Assembly: GCF_947623445.1 (NCBI RefSeq) | Contig: NC_135248.1 | Location: 4,650,977-4,714,976 of the forward strand | Length of the DNA stretch: 64,000 bases | DNA from: Clavelina lepadiformis | Lineage: Eukaryota; Chordata; Ascidiacea; Aplousobranchia; Clavelinidae | Direction of reading: 5' to 3' | Part shown: in pieces, positions 26,937-40,200 of the stretch | Numbering within the stretch: position 1 is the first letter of the stretch | Layout: the number at the start of each line of letters is the position of its first letter | The notes under the pieces: generated by a model | Told to the model about the DNA's origin: nothing | What the model saw: the letters and a program-made list of their open reading frames with translations, nothing else | Database searches by the model: none | Translations under genes and position numbers: made by a program

Positions 26937-27833
26937 TTTTCATTAAAAAGAATTGTACCTTTTTGAAGTTTGTTTACCAAAATTGTTTTTTGTTGTTACA
27001 AGTTATTTTAGCATTGCGTTAGTAGGACAGTTTTTGCCATATGGTAGCGAGGAATATCTAACGCCCCATTTAACTAAATCACAACTTTTATGTAGTACCT
27101 TTTGCATATATTGTTTATAGTACCCATTGCTATATGCTTTTTATGCACTGCATGCAAGTTTCATGCAATAATTTTTTAAAAACAATGCTGCTGTTAACTT
27201 ATTTTGTTTGTTTTTTCATAATGTTTTCACACAAGTTGCATATGTTTTATTTCCAGTGTTTCTGCTGAAATAATTTGATTTTATATGTATTTTCTGCAAC
27301 ACATTTTTGATTTTGTTGTTTATGAAAAACACCTTTTATACTGAAGATTTTTAAAAATAACTGCCAGACATGTGACCAGATTTCTATGGATGAACAATAT
27401 TTCCAGTAGTTTGTTTAACTACCTGCACTATCACTAGAAAGTTTATGCAGAAAACAATGCATGCAAGCATTTTCTGAATGCATTAAAAAATTCTTTAAAT
27501 TGCGTAAGTGCCATTTTCTAAAGTGTATGATTGTAATTTTTTTGTATGAAACAATCTGTATAGTGTTAAATTCTGTTTTGCATTATATCAAACCTGACAA
27601 TCATTTTGTTTAATTTAGCATGATTTCCTATTGCTTGTATTGCATTAATAAACCATTGCAGCTGTACTTGCCAAGGCGAAAAATTAAGTTGTTACTTTGC
27701 TTACATTTTGCCTCATTAAACATTAAACCAACAAAAATTACTTATTAACCAGATTTTACCTCAGCTGGCTGTGCAGGTATTGGTTGTGTGCAGTGATAAC
27801 TTATGTTCCAGATGGTCATCAAACAAACTGAAA

Positions 27834-30800
27834 ATGAATAATAATTCTTCTGTAGATCAAACAACGGCTTTAGAATCTAGTGAAGATATGGTAAATATTA
27901 TGGAAAAGAATACGAATCTCAAAAATGCTTGAATGTAATTTCTGCATCGCAGTGTGTGACAGCTACTGGATTTGTTGAACACGTTTTGTGGTGATGTTCC
28001 ATGATAATGTTTTAACTGTGTTTATTGAGATTAATCTATGTAATATATTGTACTTATTCATTAATAGACCATAAGCAATGAAAAAAGTTATGAAAAAGAG
28101 GATCTTATTAACCATGATACAGGTAAGTTGAGTGGTAAAAATTTAAATTTTCTAATTTTGTTACCAATGTACTTGTGTTCGGTAAGTTTTATGAAATCAC
28201 GTTGTGTCTAATCTAGGGCTGGGATTTCAGTCAAATTTCTAAAGCCAATTAACAATTAGTTGCTAGCTGACAGCTAATTTGGAAATTACATTTGCCAATA
28301 GCAAGCAAAAGTTTTTTTATTTTCAAAAATCGGAACAAAACTTAATGCATTAGTATAGCAACTGATGCAAAATTTCAACGTTTGCTCTAGAAATGTAATT
28401 GTAGAAGTGTTCAAGTTCAAGAGCTGATGGTAGAAAGGCGGTAAAAATGTTAATCGATGAGTTCTCTTAGTTAAGCTAAACTCAATGAGTGTATGTATGA
28501 GTCTCAGAGTTCCTTATCTAAAGTAACGATTGCTTTTCAGCTAACTTTTACATATCACTAAACAGTTTTTGAAGAGTTTATTAACAAACTTGATACAACA
28601 ACATTTGACAGGCCAAGGCGGTAATTGAAGATATGGAAATCTAAGAGATTGAGAACGTAAAATTTAAACCAAGCTTCACAAACATAAAGTATTGTAGTAT
28701 TACAGAAAATAAGACAACTATATATAGCGATGCACAAACAGAAAATATGTATTGTCAATCTTTTTAATTTTCTTTGTTTGATTAAAATTATTTGAGCATG
28801 GCATGTTAAAAAGACAATTAAGATCAGAAACAATTCCCCGCTGTTCAAAAAACCATAACAAGTGGGAATTAATGTTCATTATTTAGAAGTTATTTCTAAA
28901 CAACCACTCATTACTTAGGTGGTGTCCAACTCGCACAGCAAATTGGCATAACCTAACAAACAACAAATATACATTGTTAATTTGGGCGGCATTAAGGCAT
29001 TAAAATGGCAAACCAGAGCAGGGTAGGGATAGTAATGTATCTGTGAATTACAGTAAGGTTTTGCGCTAACTCTCTTACAAGTAAAGTGTGTTTTTGGTTA
29101 ATGACTAACAAATGATGTTGATAACTTACTTGATGACAGCTTCATTGTTATGAGTGAAATGAGTTCTCCAACCCTGATCAGATTGACAACCTAGTGAAAT
29201 CGAAAAACAGTGGAAGCTTATTAACTCGAAACTGAAAATCTTTCTTCACTCTGAGTTAAATTAGCAGAAAATATTTATGACAACATGACGCCGGTCTCTG
29301 CGCCAACATTTTTTTATACCTTTGGGCCAAGTAAGCTCAAAAACATATTTATATTCATTAAAACATGGACACTTTGGTGGGGCATTACAAGAGAATGCTT
29401 GGACTAATTTTGAGGTAATGAGAATTGTTGATTACCTAGGTCCAGCAAAATGCTTTTAGTCAACCAAAATTTTGAATTAAAGGAATTTTTAGATCGAAGT
29501 TAACCCCACCTGTTTTTATGTATTTTAAGCAATTTGTTTTGAAAGGTTAGGTTTTTTTAAACTAAATTCAAATTTTAAAATTTAAGTTAAGTTGAGTTGA
29601 TGGGTTTTCAGTTTGTATTTCAATGGATATTATAAAAAAATTTCACTTGTAAAATTTGGGATAGAATTCCAAGAAAGATTTACCTATATATTGTCAGTCT
29701 CAATGCAGATCAAGAAGAACATGGCGTCTACTGGTATCGATGGTATATTCTCTTCCAGTTTGCACTTCTTTCTTTCATTCAAACGCATGTTGCTGGATCA
29801 TGGAGTCCAATCAATGTTTCAGCAAAACAAGCACTTAATTTTACAAATCGTATGTTTTCCAGCACTTTTCGAGTCTTGTTAACAATGAGGAAGCGATCGT
29901 ATTGTTTTCTTTGCAACTTTTTTAATTTATTCAGTTAGACACAATAATAGGTATATATTGTAACAGGCGACTTTGTATTACTTTCAAACTGGGGCGTCGC
30001 TTGCCTTCTGGTTTTCCTTCCGTTGGACATGTGGCTTATTGTCAAACATGGCATGAGGATTGCTGTATTTTCAGGTAAGCTCTCTGATTTTGTACGGTAT
30101 ATCTTCTTACAACAAGAAGAAAGTTTATTGTTTTTATATTGTATTACATACTTGAACAGGTTAGTGATAATTTTACAAACTAGTTTAACCAAAATTGTTT
30201 AACTTTTTTCTTCAAAATAGTCTATTTTTAGGCGCTGTATGTGTATTGTTGGGGACTGGATTGAGTTGCCTTCCATTGGGCATGTATAAAAAATAGTAAG
30301 TTATCCTTACATTTATTTTATTTTGTTTTTATGTTAAATTGTGAAATATGAAAAACTAGTACTTTTTGAATTCCTCATTGTTAACTTTTTTGACTATAGT
30401 TTTTGCACAGCATAAATCTCGCATTGACTTAGCATTGGCCATGATGCCACAGTGGACAAACTTAAATGTGATGGCAAACTTAATTTAACTGCATGATTTG
30501 TACTTGGACACTAAGAAAAAATTAAAAAATAACTGATCAAAAATTAGTCACATTATCTTATTGTTTTCGTTACTTATGGTAGCGCTATTCATGTTGGCCA
30601 AGCTCTAAATGGAATTGGAGGTTGTCCGGTTTTAGGAGCAGCACCATATATTTCAAACACATGGTTTCCCTTGAGGGAAAGGATTTTCGCTACTGGATTC
30701 ATGTTGCTGTCTGGTAACTTAGGTATACTTTAAATTTATTTTAAGAACGATTGAAGCATTTCAATTAATTTAGCATTCAGCTAAATTAGGGCTCTGTCCT

Positions 30801-33770
30801 ACTGTATTTGATTTTAAAAAATATTGGTTTGGTTATAGACATGCACTTTGCTCATAAAGAACTGAACAAATCTTGATGTAATTACATATTATAAAACCAA
30901 CAACACATTAATATAACATTTCAATTGTGTCTTAGGTGGTGTAATGTCGTATTTATTGGGTCCTTACTTGGTTGAAGAGCCTAGTAATGTGACACAGGCC
31001 AATGTTACTGACAACACTGCTAGAATTAGGTAAAAATTTCTACTTTGCTGTGGCCCAATTTGTATTTCATGGCAGGATATTTGGTGCAGCTGACCAAACA
31101 ACAAGCGTATACTAAAACACATGTCATTGTCCAGTGCTTCTTATAAAAACTTGACTTGCCTTGGGTATTAGCTGTGCCAAAACTTCTTTCATTATAGTGT
31201 AATAATAATGTAGTTTTTGGTTTCATAACAAACTCATTGTGATTACTAAACAACTTTCTACTTGTTGATGGAAAATAGTCATATTCTTGAATGTAAATGT
31301 CAAATGTATGAAGGCATGAAATTGAAATTTATCTTCTGATTCAATTTGGAATTGCGGTTGCGCTTTTTGTCATGATGCTGACTTTTTTCCCAAACAAACC
31401 ACCTTTACCTCCAAGCCAAAGCGCCGCTACCAAAAGACTTGACTTCAAGGTAACATTAATTTAAAATGATTTTGAATTGGAGTTCATTATTGCAGCTAAG
31501 ACTTCTACAACCCTACCTAAACAGTATTTCTTGTACAATAGGCTGGTTTGACAACACTCTCAAAAAATCTCACATATTGGTCAGTGGTTGCAGTATTTTG
31601 TGGGACTGTGGCATCATTTTACGCATGGTCAGGAGTCATGCCATTACTATACACAAAAAGAGGAATTTCACAGGTTCAGCTTTTCATTTCATTTTGTTGT
31701 TGAATGTGAATGTTTAGATTGTATTATCATTTTGCTGCAATCAAGGTACATTTGTTTGTTTAAGATGTATTGGTATAGATGGATTATATTATTGAGTTTA
31801 TTCTCTGTTGAACTGCTCTACATGCATATTGTATTGTTGATTTTTCGTCATTGTGTGTGGGGGAATAAAAAATAAAATGCTAACCATTATAACATGATAA
31901 AATAACAATATATTGTTGACAAACATTCGAATCATTTCAATGAAAAATATTTTACTTGTTCTGGTAACAAATAATGATGCATATTGTAATTACAACATAC
32001 CATTGTAATACCATTTACTTTGAACAACGTGTAATAGCTAAATTGTGTGAGCAAACACAATCTGCTTCCTATATATTGTAAATGGCATGATAAATATTCT
32101 TTAGGCTCATTGTTTTTTTTCAGTTTTTACCCTTTTTTGCTTTCATTGTTTAGATTACAATAGGACAGATGGGTGCAATAATGTCAGGTGCAGGAGTACT
32201 AGTTGGAATAGGATTTTGCTGGTGAGCATTTAATAAATTCTATCTTTGTAAATTTTACTGCGATTGGAGCTCCCTAATATGAAAGTGTAGAGACCCATCA
32301 AGTTGCTATGAGTTAATTATCTGAAATTGGTAAGATTGACATTACTATAAAGTCTTTTGTTGGACCAGTTATGTCACTGAAATTATCCAAAATGTAATAA
32401 ATTAATGAGCTTCTGTTGTATTTTTCACAATTTTGAAGTAACTGCTGCATAGGTGTGAAATTCGCTCGGTTAAAATTTCGTACCCGTTTAAACGTTACTG
32501 CCATGTAACAATCTTCAGCTCTCACTGTTGTCTTGTTTGGCTGCAAATCGCTGATAAAGTAGATTGGAATGACGTCACATGTTGACTCATTTTGACCTGA
32601 AGTACTCTGCTGCTATGCATTTATTCAAACGAATTACATTCAAATTATGCTTAATGAGTTACAAGCGTCCATTATAACTCCACCGTTAGACTTCTGACTT
32701 CATGCAAGTTGTGAGCCTATAGTCTGTACAGTGCACACATTAACTTTAGGTTACTCCAGGTCGCACCCACCCAGTTTTTGAAAACGTTGTTGAGGCTTTT
32801 GTTAATCAACCAAACAAATTTTTTCAACTTTACTTTGAATTAAAACTAAAAGCATTGAATTAAAACATGCATACTTATTTTTATACTATATATATTCTTA
32901 TACTGTATATATAATATATACAGTAGTTAACTGTAATCTCTGAAAGTACCACGTGCCATGAATGAAAAATATACCTGTGATTAATTAGGTTTGCTGATCG
33001 CGTGAAAACTTATGTATCAGTTTTGTGGGTCATCAGCATTTGTTTGGCTTATGTCATGTGCTTCTATGTGGTCGCAATAGCAATGAACTGGATTTCAGTT
33101 ATTCCCTTCATCTTCACGCCAGGTACAATGATAATTCGTCTCCCCCTTCCAAAAAAGGGAATAATATCCTTTTTGTATTTGACAATCTTCCCTTACACTC
33201 AATTACAAGTTAGTTGTTTTGCAGTTGGGTGGTGGGTTTCATGTTTGTCACTTGGTGTGTTAGTCTACTCCGTACAACCGCTGGGACTTGAAATTGCATC
33301 TGATGTAGCATACCCAGTGAATGAAGGAACTTCAAATTATGTCTTAATGTGGCTGGTGATGTTGTTGAATGTTATTTTTTTCTCGTCATTGAGTAGAGTT
33401 CAAAGTAAGTGGTCAAAATAGTTTTTTTTTCTCGGCGTACTACTAGAAATAATGGATACATTACCGTAAACATATAATTTTCCTTTGTTACTTTAGTAAG
33501 TATCAAAGTAATGTATTTAGTGGCTACTACCAGTATTACGATAAAACAAAGTGATCAATAATTAATTAATGCTTGCTATTATTATGTAGGTCTAACTTGT
33601 ATTTATCAGTAATATAGGTAGAAGGCATAAAATACATTTTCTATATATGAATAGACCAAGACGTTGCATTCTACATGATGTTGGGAATGATGAGCATCGC
33701 ACCACCATTACTCTATTTTTCAATCCCAAAAACTAACAAACGTCTACTTGTTGATCTTTCAGATGATTGA
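27834..33770 (+). CDS. slc49a4: SLC49A4 (DIRC2)-type MFS transporter, copy B
   Basis: Tandem paralogue of the gene before it, predicted to act as a lysosomal solute exporter. Thirteen coding exons: 27834-27890, 28068-28122, 29709-29849, 29967-30074, 30232-30295, 30583-30722, 30936-31029, 31314-31449, 31542-31673, 32154-32221, 32989-33122, 33225-33404 and 33655-33770. They total 1425 nt, or 474 residues. Exons 4-6 and 8-12 have exactly the lengths of copy A. Landmarks are GVYWYRWYILFQFALLSF, HVGQALNGIGGCPVLGAAPY, TWFPLRERIFATGFMLLSGN and FPNKPPLPPSQSA. The N-tail keeps an acidic dileucine motif (EKEDLI) although the surrounding residues differ. The luminal loop has two NVT glycosylation sites. 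The start ATG is chosen because the frame runs straight into a consensus donor. The gene is convergent with timeless, whose stop is 524 nt away. Confidence 0.93.
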
Positions 33771-34293
33771 AAATCTGTATTTATGTTTGTTCTCTGACAT
33801 TCTACCTTATGACATAATTAACGTTTCTTCTAGTAAATAGTAAAACTAATGATGTTATAGAAGAAAAAATAACAGAACCATAAAAACCTAGCAATCATTT
33901 TGAGTATATTCTTAACTCGTTATAACTCTTAACTAGATTTTATGCTTTGATATTTATTCTTTGTATTACTTGCTGTTCCCAACACTTAGCCCATAACATT
34001 GTTATGCTTCAGAAATCAGTGCCAACTCACATAAAAAGGTATTTGACAGTGACTATGCATGCAAAGTCAGTAAGGCCTAATGTTCAATTTTCAATGGGAC
34101 TAAGTAAGTTTGATAGCTGGTGTTAGCCAGATTATCTGAGCTCATAACTGAAACGTCCATGCTTCATCAACATGACTTTATGTAAACACGTATTTATGTA
34201 AATGCATTTTCCAGTATTATTTTGAAGGAAATTAGAAAGGATGAAATGAATCCCATTTCAGGTTCATAAAATACAGAAGAAATACACAGCGAG
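33771..34293. other. Convergent 3' region between slc49a4 copy B and timeless
   Basis: About 0.5 kb separates the two stop codons on opposite strands. A TTTATT at about 33954 would be AATAAA on the minus strand and could serve timeless. I see no canonical AATAAA for copy B here. The two transcripts could overlap at their 3' ends. Confidence 0.45.
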
Positions 34294-37200
34294 TTAAAGA
34301 TCCTCATCCTCCTCATCGTCATCAATCAAAGCTTGTCTTCTTCGCTTTTCTACTGGTGATGTCACGTCTTCCTCATCATCACTAAAACGTGTTACAATAA
34401 ATCTCCACTTTTTACGCTGGCTTTTCCAAAAAATACGGTGAAAAATTACAACTACAGTCTAACTAGACAAAAACAAATGTCACGGACAACAAAAATTGCA
34501 TTCTGAAGTAACAATGACAAAGGAATTTAAAACTATCAAAATACCTATCAAGCTGCAGTTTTGGACTTTCTTCTCGTTTACGTTTGTGGTTAGTTAGCAG
34601 GTCAACAGCTGCAGCTAATGCTGTTGCATTCATCGTTGATGGGATTCTCCAAAACATTTCCTATCAAACAGATGGAAAATAGAAACAGATAGAATTCATA
34701 ATTCTTCAGCTGCATGTGACTCATTGCAAGATACCTGTTCATTAGATGGCGGCTGGATCTGAAAAGTCTTCAAAAGTTTTTTGAAATTTCTGTTAGCCAT
34801 GGCATTTTCCTGTGACTCAGTCAAGGGTACAATTGGTATTGGTTGAATGTCATCTATAAAACAGCTGCGTTTTGTTTGCTAAATAATGTGCAATTAGAGG
34901 AATTGCATGCTCAGTTTCCGTTTTTACAAACATTCATGATACCGTTAAACGTATACAATATATTGCTTGATATTCACGCTTATAACTTCATGAAATCAAA
35001 TAAATTCATTCTTTAAATGATTAACTAAAAATTACCAGTGTCCTTTCGATCACTCAGGGCCCCTTCCATGCTCCTACGAATCCAGAGAAGTTCTTCTACA
35101 AAATCGTCAGCATAACAACTTTCTATCAACATTTTTTGTCTTTGCCTCAGGTCGATTGATTCGTCTTCACTTGAATCTTCTTCTTCTTCACTTTCGTCGT
35201 GAACATCACCTTCAGAATCACTTTCTCCACCTATCAGGTGGATTGTTATAAATAAATATAATTATGTGACGATACCGGGAAATATGCACGCTGCTCTTAT
35301 ACGTCGTATTAATGAAACCTAAATCTACTTATCCAATTTAAGCTGTTGGAAATTAAATAATGAAAATTAATTTGAATTTTTACAAAATTTTGCGAAACGC
35401 ACCAAAATGCACAACTTCTGCTGCCCTATTGGTTTTTGGCTTTCTTGCTCTTTTTTTGTATAACTGCTTCCTATGAAAACAATGTACTTGTTTTAACAGT
35501 TTTTTAATAAACATAAATAATTTTGATTAATTACTGTATCAGTTCATATAATGCAGAAATATATAACTAGGGATTATATTTAACAATACATTAAAGTCAA
35601 AGTTCCTGTCACAGTCTATGGATTTACCTGTCTGATACTAAATTCAATGACAATAGTTTTTCAACGACTTTCTTTTTTGATTTCTTATTGCTCATCATCT
35701 GAATTATATTACCAATGGGATCTGCACAATGAACAACAGTACATGCTACTCCACCCAAAACCAAATATAATATTATCAATTTAAACACAAACTGTGGTAG
35801 GCAAAATGTAAACAGTCAAATAAAACAAACTTTGACTCTTACCAGCGGAGGAAGAAAATTCTTCATAGAGTCTTTTGAGCTCCTCAACATCATCATCCCT
35901 CCAAATGACAGTCTTTAACCTGTGAGTAAGGAAAAGTAGGATTTGAGCGTAGCAATTTTGACCACAGTGAAGTTCACTGAGTGTGTCACTAATTGCGGAA
36001 GCAACTCCTTATCATTATTACAATTTTGTATATCACAAAAGTGGTTACTGAAATTCCCATGTTATTAAAAGGAGCTGCAATGATTTCGGACCAATCTAAC
36101 AAAGCTTACCCCTTGGTTCGCTTTAGGTCTGCCAGACTTTCTACCAATCCCTGCTTCACAAGTTGTTGGCATATCTGTCGTCGACTTCGTGTCTCATTTG
36201 TGATCGACGACATTATACCATCAACCAAATCTGCATCACGGAATAATATACAGTAAGCTACTATTAAACGAAACATTAAGACAATAAAATGTTGGCATGG
36301 AAATCATTATTACTGATCGGTGATAGTCATGTGATTAAATAGGGAATAATTTAACCTGATCCAGAATCTTTGTATTGATTATAGAGGTCAAGCAGTTCCA
36401 TTTTCTCTTCCTCACTCCACACAACCTGATTTCTAAATCTGCCATGAAACAGATAAATGACATCATTTCAAAAAATTGATCTCACAACAATAAAAAACAC
36501 TTATCAAAAAACACATCTAAATTCATGCATATTATTACACAGAGATATTAGTTGCTATTAATTAGCACAAAACACGATGTAAATGTCAAATGATTGAGGC
36601 AAGCTGCTTATTGACTTTTCTAACAGTGTAACCGACAAAAATCGAATTTCATGGAAAAAACAAACATACCCTGACGAAGATGAAAAACTTCCATAACCTT
36701 CTGTAAGCTCATACACTTCTGCTGCTGAATTCTTCCAGAATAACATATCAGTGAAGAGGTGTTTGTTTGCAAGGGATACCTCATAGATTTTTACCATTAT
36801 CCATTTTGCAAGAGCAGCCAGTTCTTTAAGAGATTTGTCTGTATTTACCGCGACAAATATCTGGAAAATTATTTGAAACTGTAACTAGTGTCACAAATAC
36901 CTTCAACTACCTACAAACAGTATAAAGATTCAAAAACCTATCAATACTTGTCTGAACATGAAAAAGTAAGTATTGAGTGTTGTTAATTGAGCTTAAACTA
37001 AGTGATACATTTTATTACTTGGACAAGTTGTTTTGTTTGTTATCTGGTAGCATGAACACACAAATGGCTTAGTAGTACCAGTCCATTCGGGCAAGCATGT
37101 GCATGTGAATGGCAGAAGGATGTAAAATTTAAGTACACGTGCTAAAACTAAAATTAACTAGTGACTTGATGTATCACCTTATTACCAGACATTATATTTA

Positions 37201-40200
37201 AATATTATAGGTTATTAGTAGCCAATTTTTCAGTTACATTTAGTTGCATTTCTGATTTGATATTCTTTATGTATTTTTTAAAATTTACTTTGGAATAATA
37301 CAAAATAACAAAGTAAGGTATCCCTAGGCGTATACTGATGGCGCATACCTTTTGGAAGATATGAAGTAATGTAACCTGAAATAAGAGACCATACATTTTC
37401 AGGTCATAAGCAACACGATGCAACATCTTTGTAATACAGTGATTTATAGTGGGACCGTTTTGTTCAAATTCTTTCAGAAGTGTGACATATGGTTTCACAA
37501 TCTTAGCATCTGCAAACCTAAACCAAAATGAACCAACAACATAAAGTCAAAAGCACTTAAAATGTTTTGTTAACCATTTCAACTGCACTCGGAATAAAAC
37601 TAAAGTTTACAAATTTAGTCAATACTGGTAGCGTGTGTGCATTAAAAATAACTTTACTTCTTGAGATATTCATTGAAGCTAAACTCCACTTCCTTGATCT
37701 TCTGTGGAAGTCTTTCCTCGTCCTCGTCTTCCTCCACTTCTGCATCCTCTTCCTCAACGACATCTGGACTTGCATTTAAAACATCTGCAAAGTATGATAC
37801 AGGAATAATTTTAAACAACGATTTGCTTGAAATAAAATCACTTGAGTATGTGTCATCATGAATACCATGTAGGTCAATGAACTACTTTCAAAGCTGTTGG
37901 TATCCACAACAAACAATAAAATTCCGTTAATACATTGCCCAATTTCGTTTTTCACTTGGGAGGTTTTTATGGACGAAAATCTAGACTCTTGACTTTTTGG
38001 ACCTAACAGTTATCACCCCTTTCATAAATTAAAACAAATGCACAAAACTGGCTATATTTTTCGAACTTGCAAAAAGTATTTGTGAAAAAGTGTCAAATTG
38101 TATAAGATCAATAAACACTTTGCATGCACTAAAAGTTTTTTCATCAATCTGCCATTGCAATCTTTCATTAATTTTGTTGATTAAATACTACCATGTAACA
38201 ATAATTTGCTTCAAAGTACTGTCTTTCATTAAAAACTTGCACAAAACTGTCAGTTTTGCCTGATTTTCCAGATGCGGATGTAATACTAAAAACTTGAATC
38301 TAAAATTTAGACTTAAAAGATGTATTATGTATCATTATATTAAATTATATATATAAACTAGATGTTATTAAATAAAACAACAATGTGTTAATAGTTTGTA
38401 AAAGTCCTAATGGCTTTAAACTGATATCAAGTGGACTTTACCCCTCTACATATAGCATGATGTAATCACTAAACAACTTACTGTGAAAAATCATTAAATA
38501 ATAATTGAGACCGTAAAATCGTTTATTGAAAAAAAAAACTGTTCCAATGTTCCTAATTCAACTGGGAGACCAAATCAAATTATTATTTCTCAATCTCAAA
38601 TGTATAAAATTTCAAACAATGAATTACCCGTACTGAACTCCGAATAGCAATAAATTTGTATTCAGATTGATTCTAATCTAATTTGTTGTATTTGAGTAAC
38701 ACTTACATTAAGTATTCATTTTCACTTAAATCATCCCTCAAGTGATATCTTTGTAAATCTACTTCGGCTTTGGTTCGTATAGGTCAACCCCTAATTTTAA
38801 CATTGGGGGCAGCACATTTTTTATTCCATTGTAATTAAGCCATAATGCCAGTCTGTATAATCAGTATTATTTGCCATATTGACTAGTGTTGCACATGTTT
38901 GACACAAAAGCTTTGAAAATCCAGAACTCTCAGCTCAACTCAGGCACTCAGCAAGTGTCGGCATAATTATTCACTTGTGACATGTATCTGCTTTGCAAAA
39001 AAACCTCAGTGATGTTGCCGTTTTGTATCACCTTGAAATAATGCATGTTGCAGGAGACAAGTTTGAGTAGCGTCGCAATTGACAAATGACGTCACAATTT
39101 CAGTAGCTGGGGTCTAGTATACAAAGTCATCCTGTGGTAGTGCACTTGTATACAAGACCCAATTATAGTAACATAGAGTCTATTAGCGAACAGTTACCTG
39201 ACAAATCTGCTAAGCAAATTTCATGCAACACGGTTAGTTCTTGTTCAGTGGAAATATCAGGGACACCAAAAATGTTTCTTTCTGGCCAGATATGCCTTTG
39301 TGTGCAAAAAAAAATCAAGTAATCATTTTGTAATTAAAGATGCTTCACTTTTGAAGTATTTCTGTATATCTAACACACATCACACCTGGCCGTTCTTAGC
39401 ATTTTTATCGCCGCTTTATGGTCACGTTGAAGCAAAAAATTTTGTATTTTCGCAATGGTTTGATGTTGTTGGGTTTCCTCAGATGCCTCAGCTGCGGGGT
39501 CAAAAACATCAACGGAGTTGAAATCTGTAGACTCTGATGATGTTTCCTGTTTACGAAAACATAAAATAATTGAGTGCAAAATCAATGTTGCCTCCCCAAA
39601 TTTTGGTTAAGAATTTTAAGTATGAAAGTCAATGAACAAAGCTGCAAAACCTGTTTTTATAACCTGCAAAAGTTCAGAAACTGTAACATGAATTTCTCCC
39701 CATATGCGTGCCCTCTCTTCTTCATTGGGCTGTGCTGGAGTGCTGGTGGCAGGTTGCTTTTTCTTTTTTTTCGCATTTTTACTTTTACCTCTGACTTTCT
39801 TTTGAACAACAATGGAAGTATCCCTTCATGAAAAATACATACTGGTAACTTACTCGAAAATAACAGCACTCACACCACATGAGCCATATGATATATCGTC
39901 AGCATTGCAAGTATTTCAGATAAGACTTATATCCATTAACAGATTGCTAACTTTTCTTACTTGCAGTAGCTTTCAAACATTTTGAGAAAAAGATGCACAG
40001 TTTTGATAAGATCTCTCAAAAATCGACGAGTTTGCTTCCGTTCATCAAATTTTCTTAAGAGAGTCAAAAAGATCTCACGATATTCAATGATATAAAATAA
40101 GTTGTCTAGAAAAAAATTAAAATTCTGGCCCATTACAATGCATACACCAAGGCAGTGTTATTCCTGTCCATCAGATACTGCATTTTTGCACCTGGCTAAT

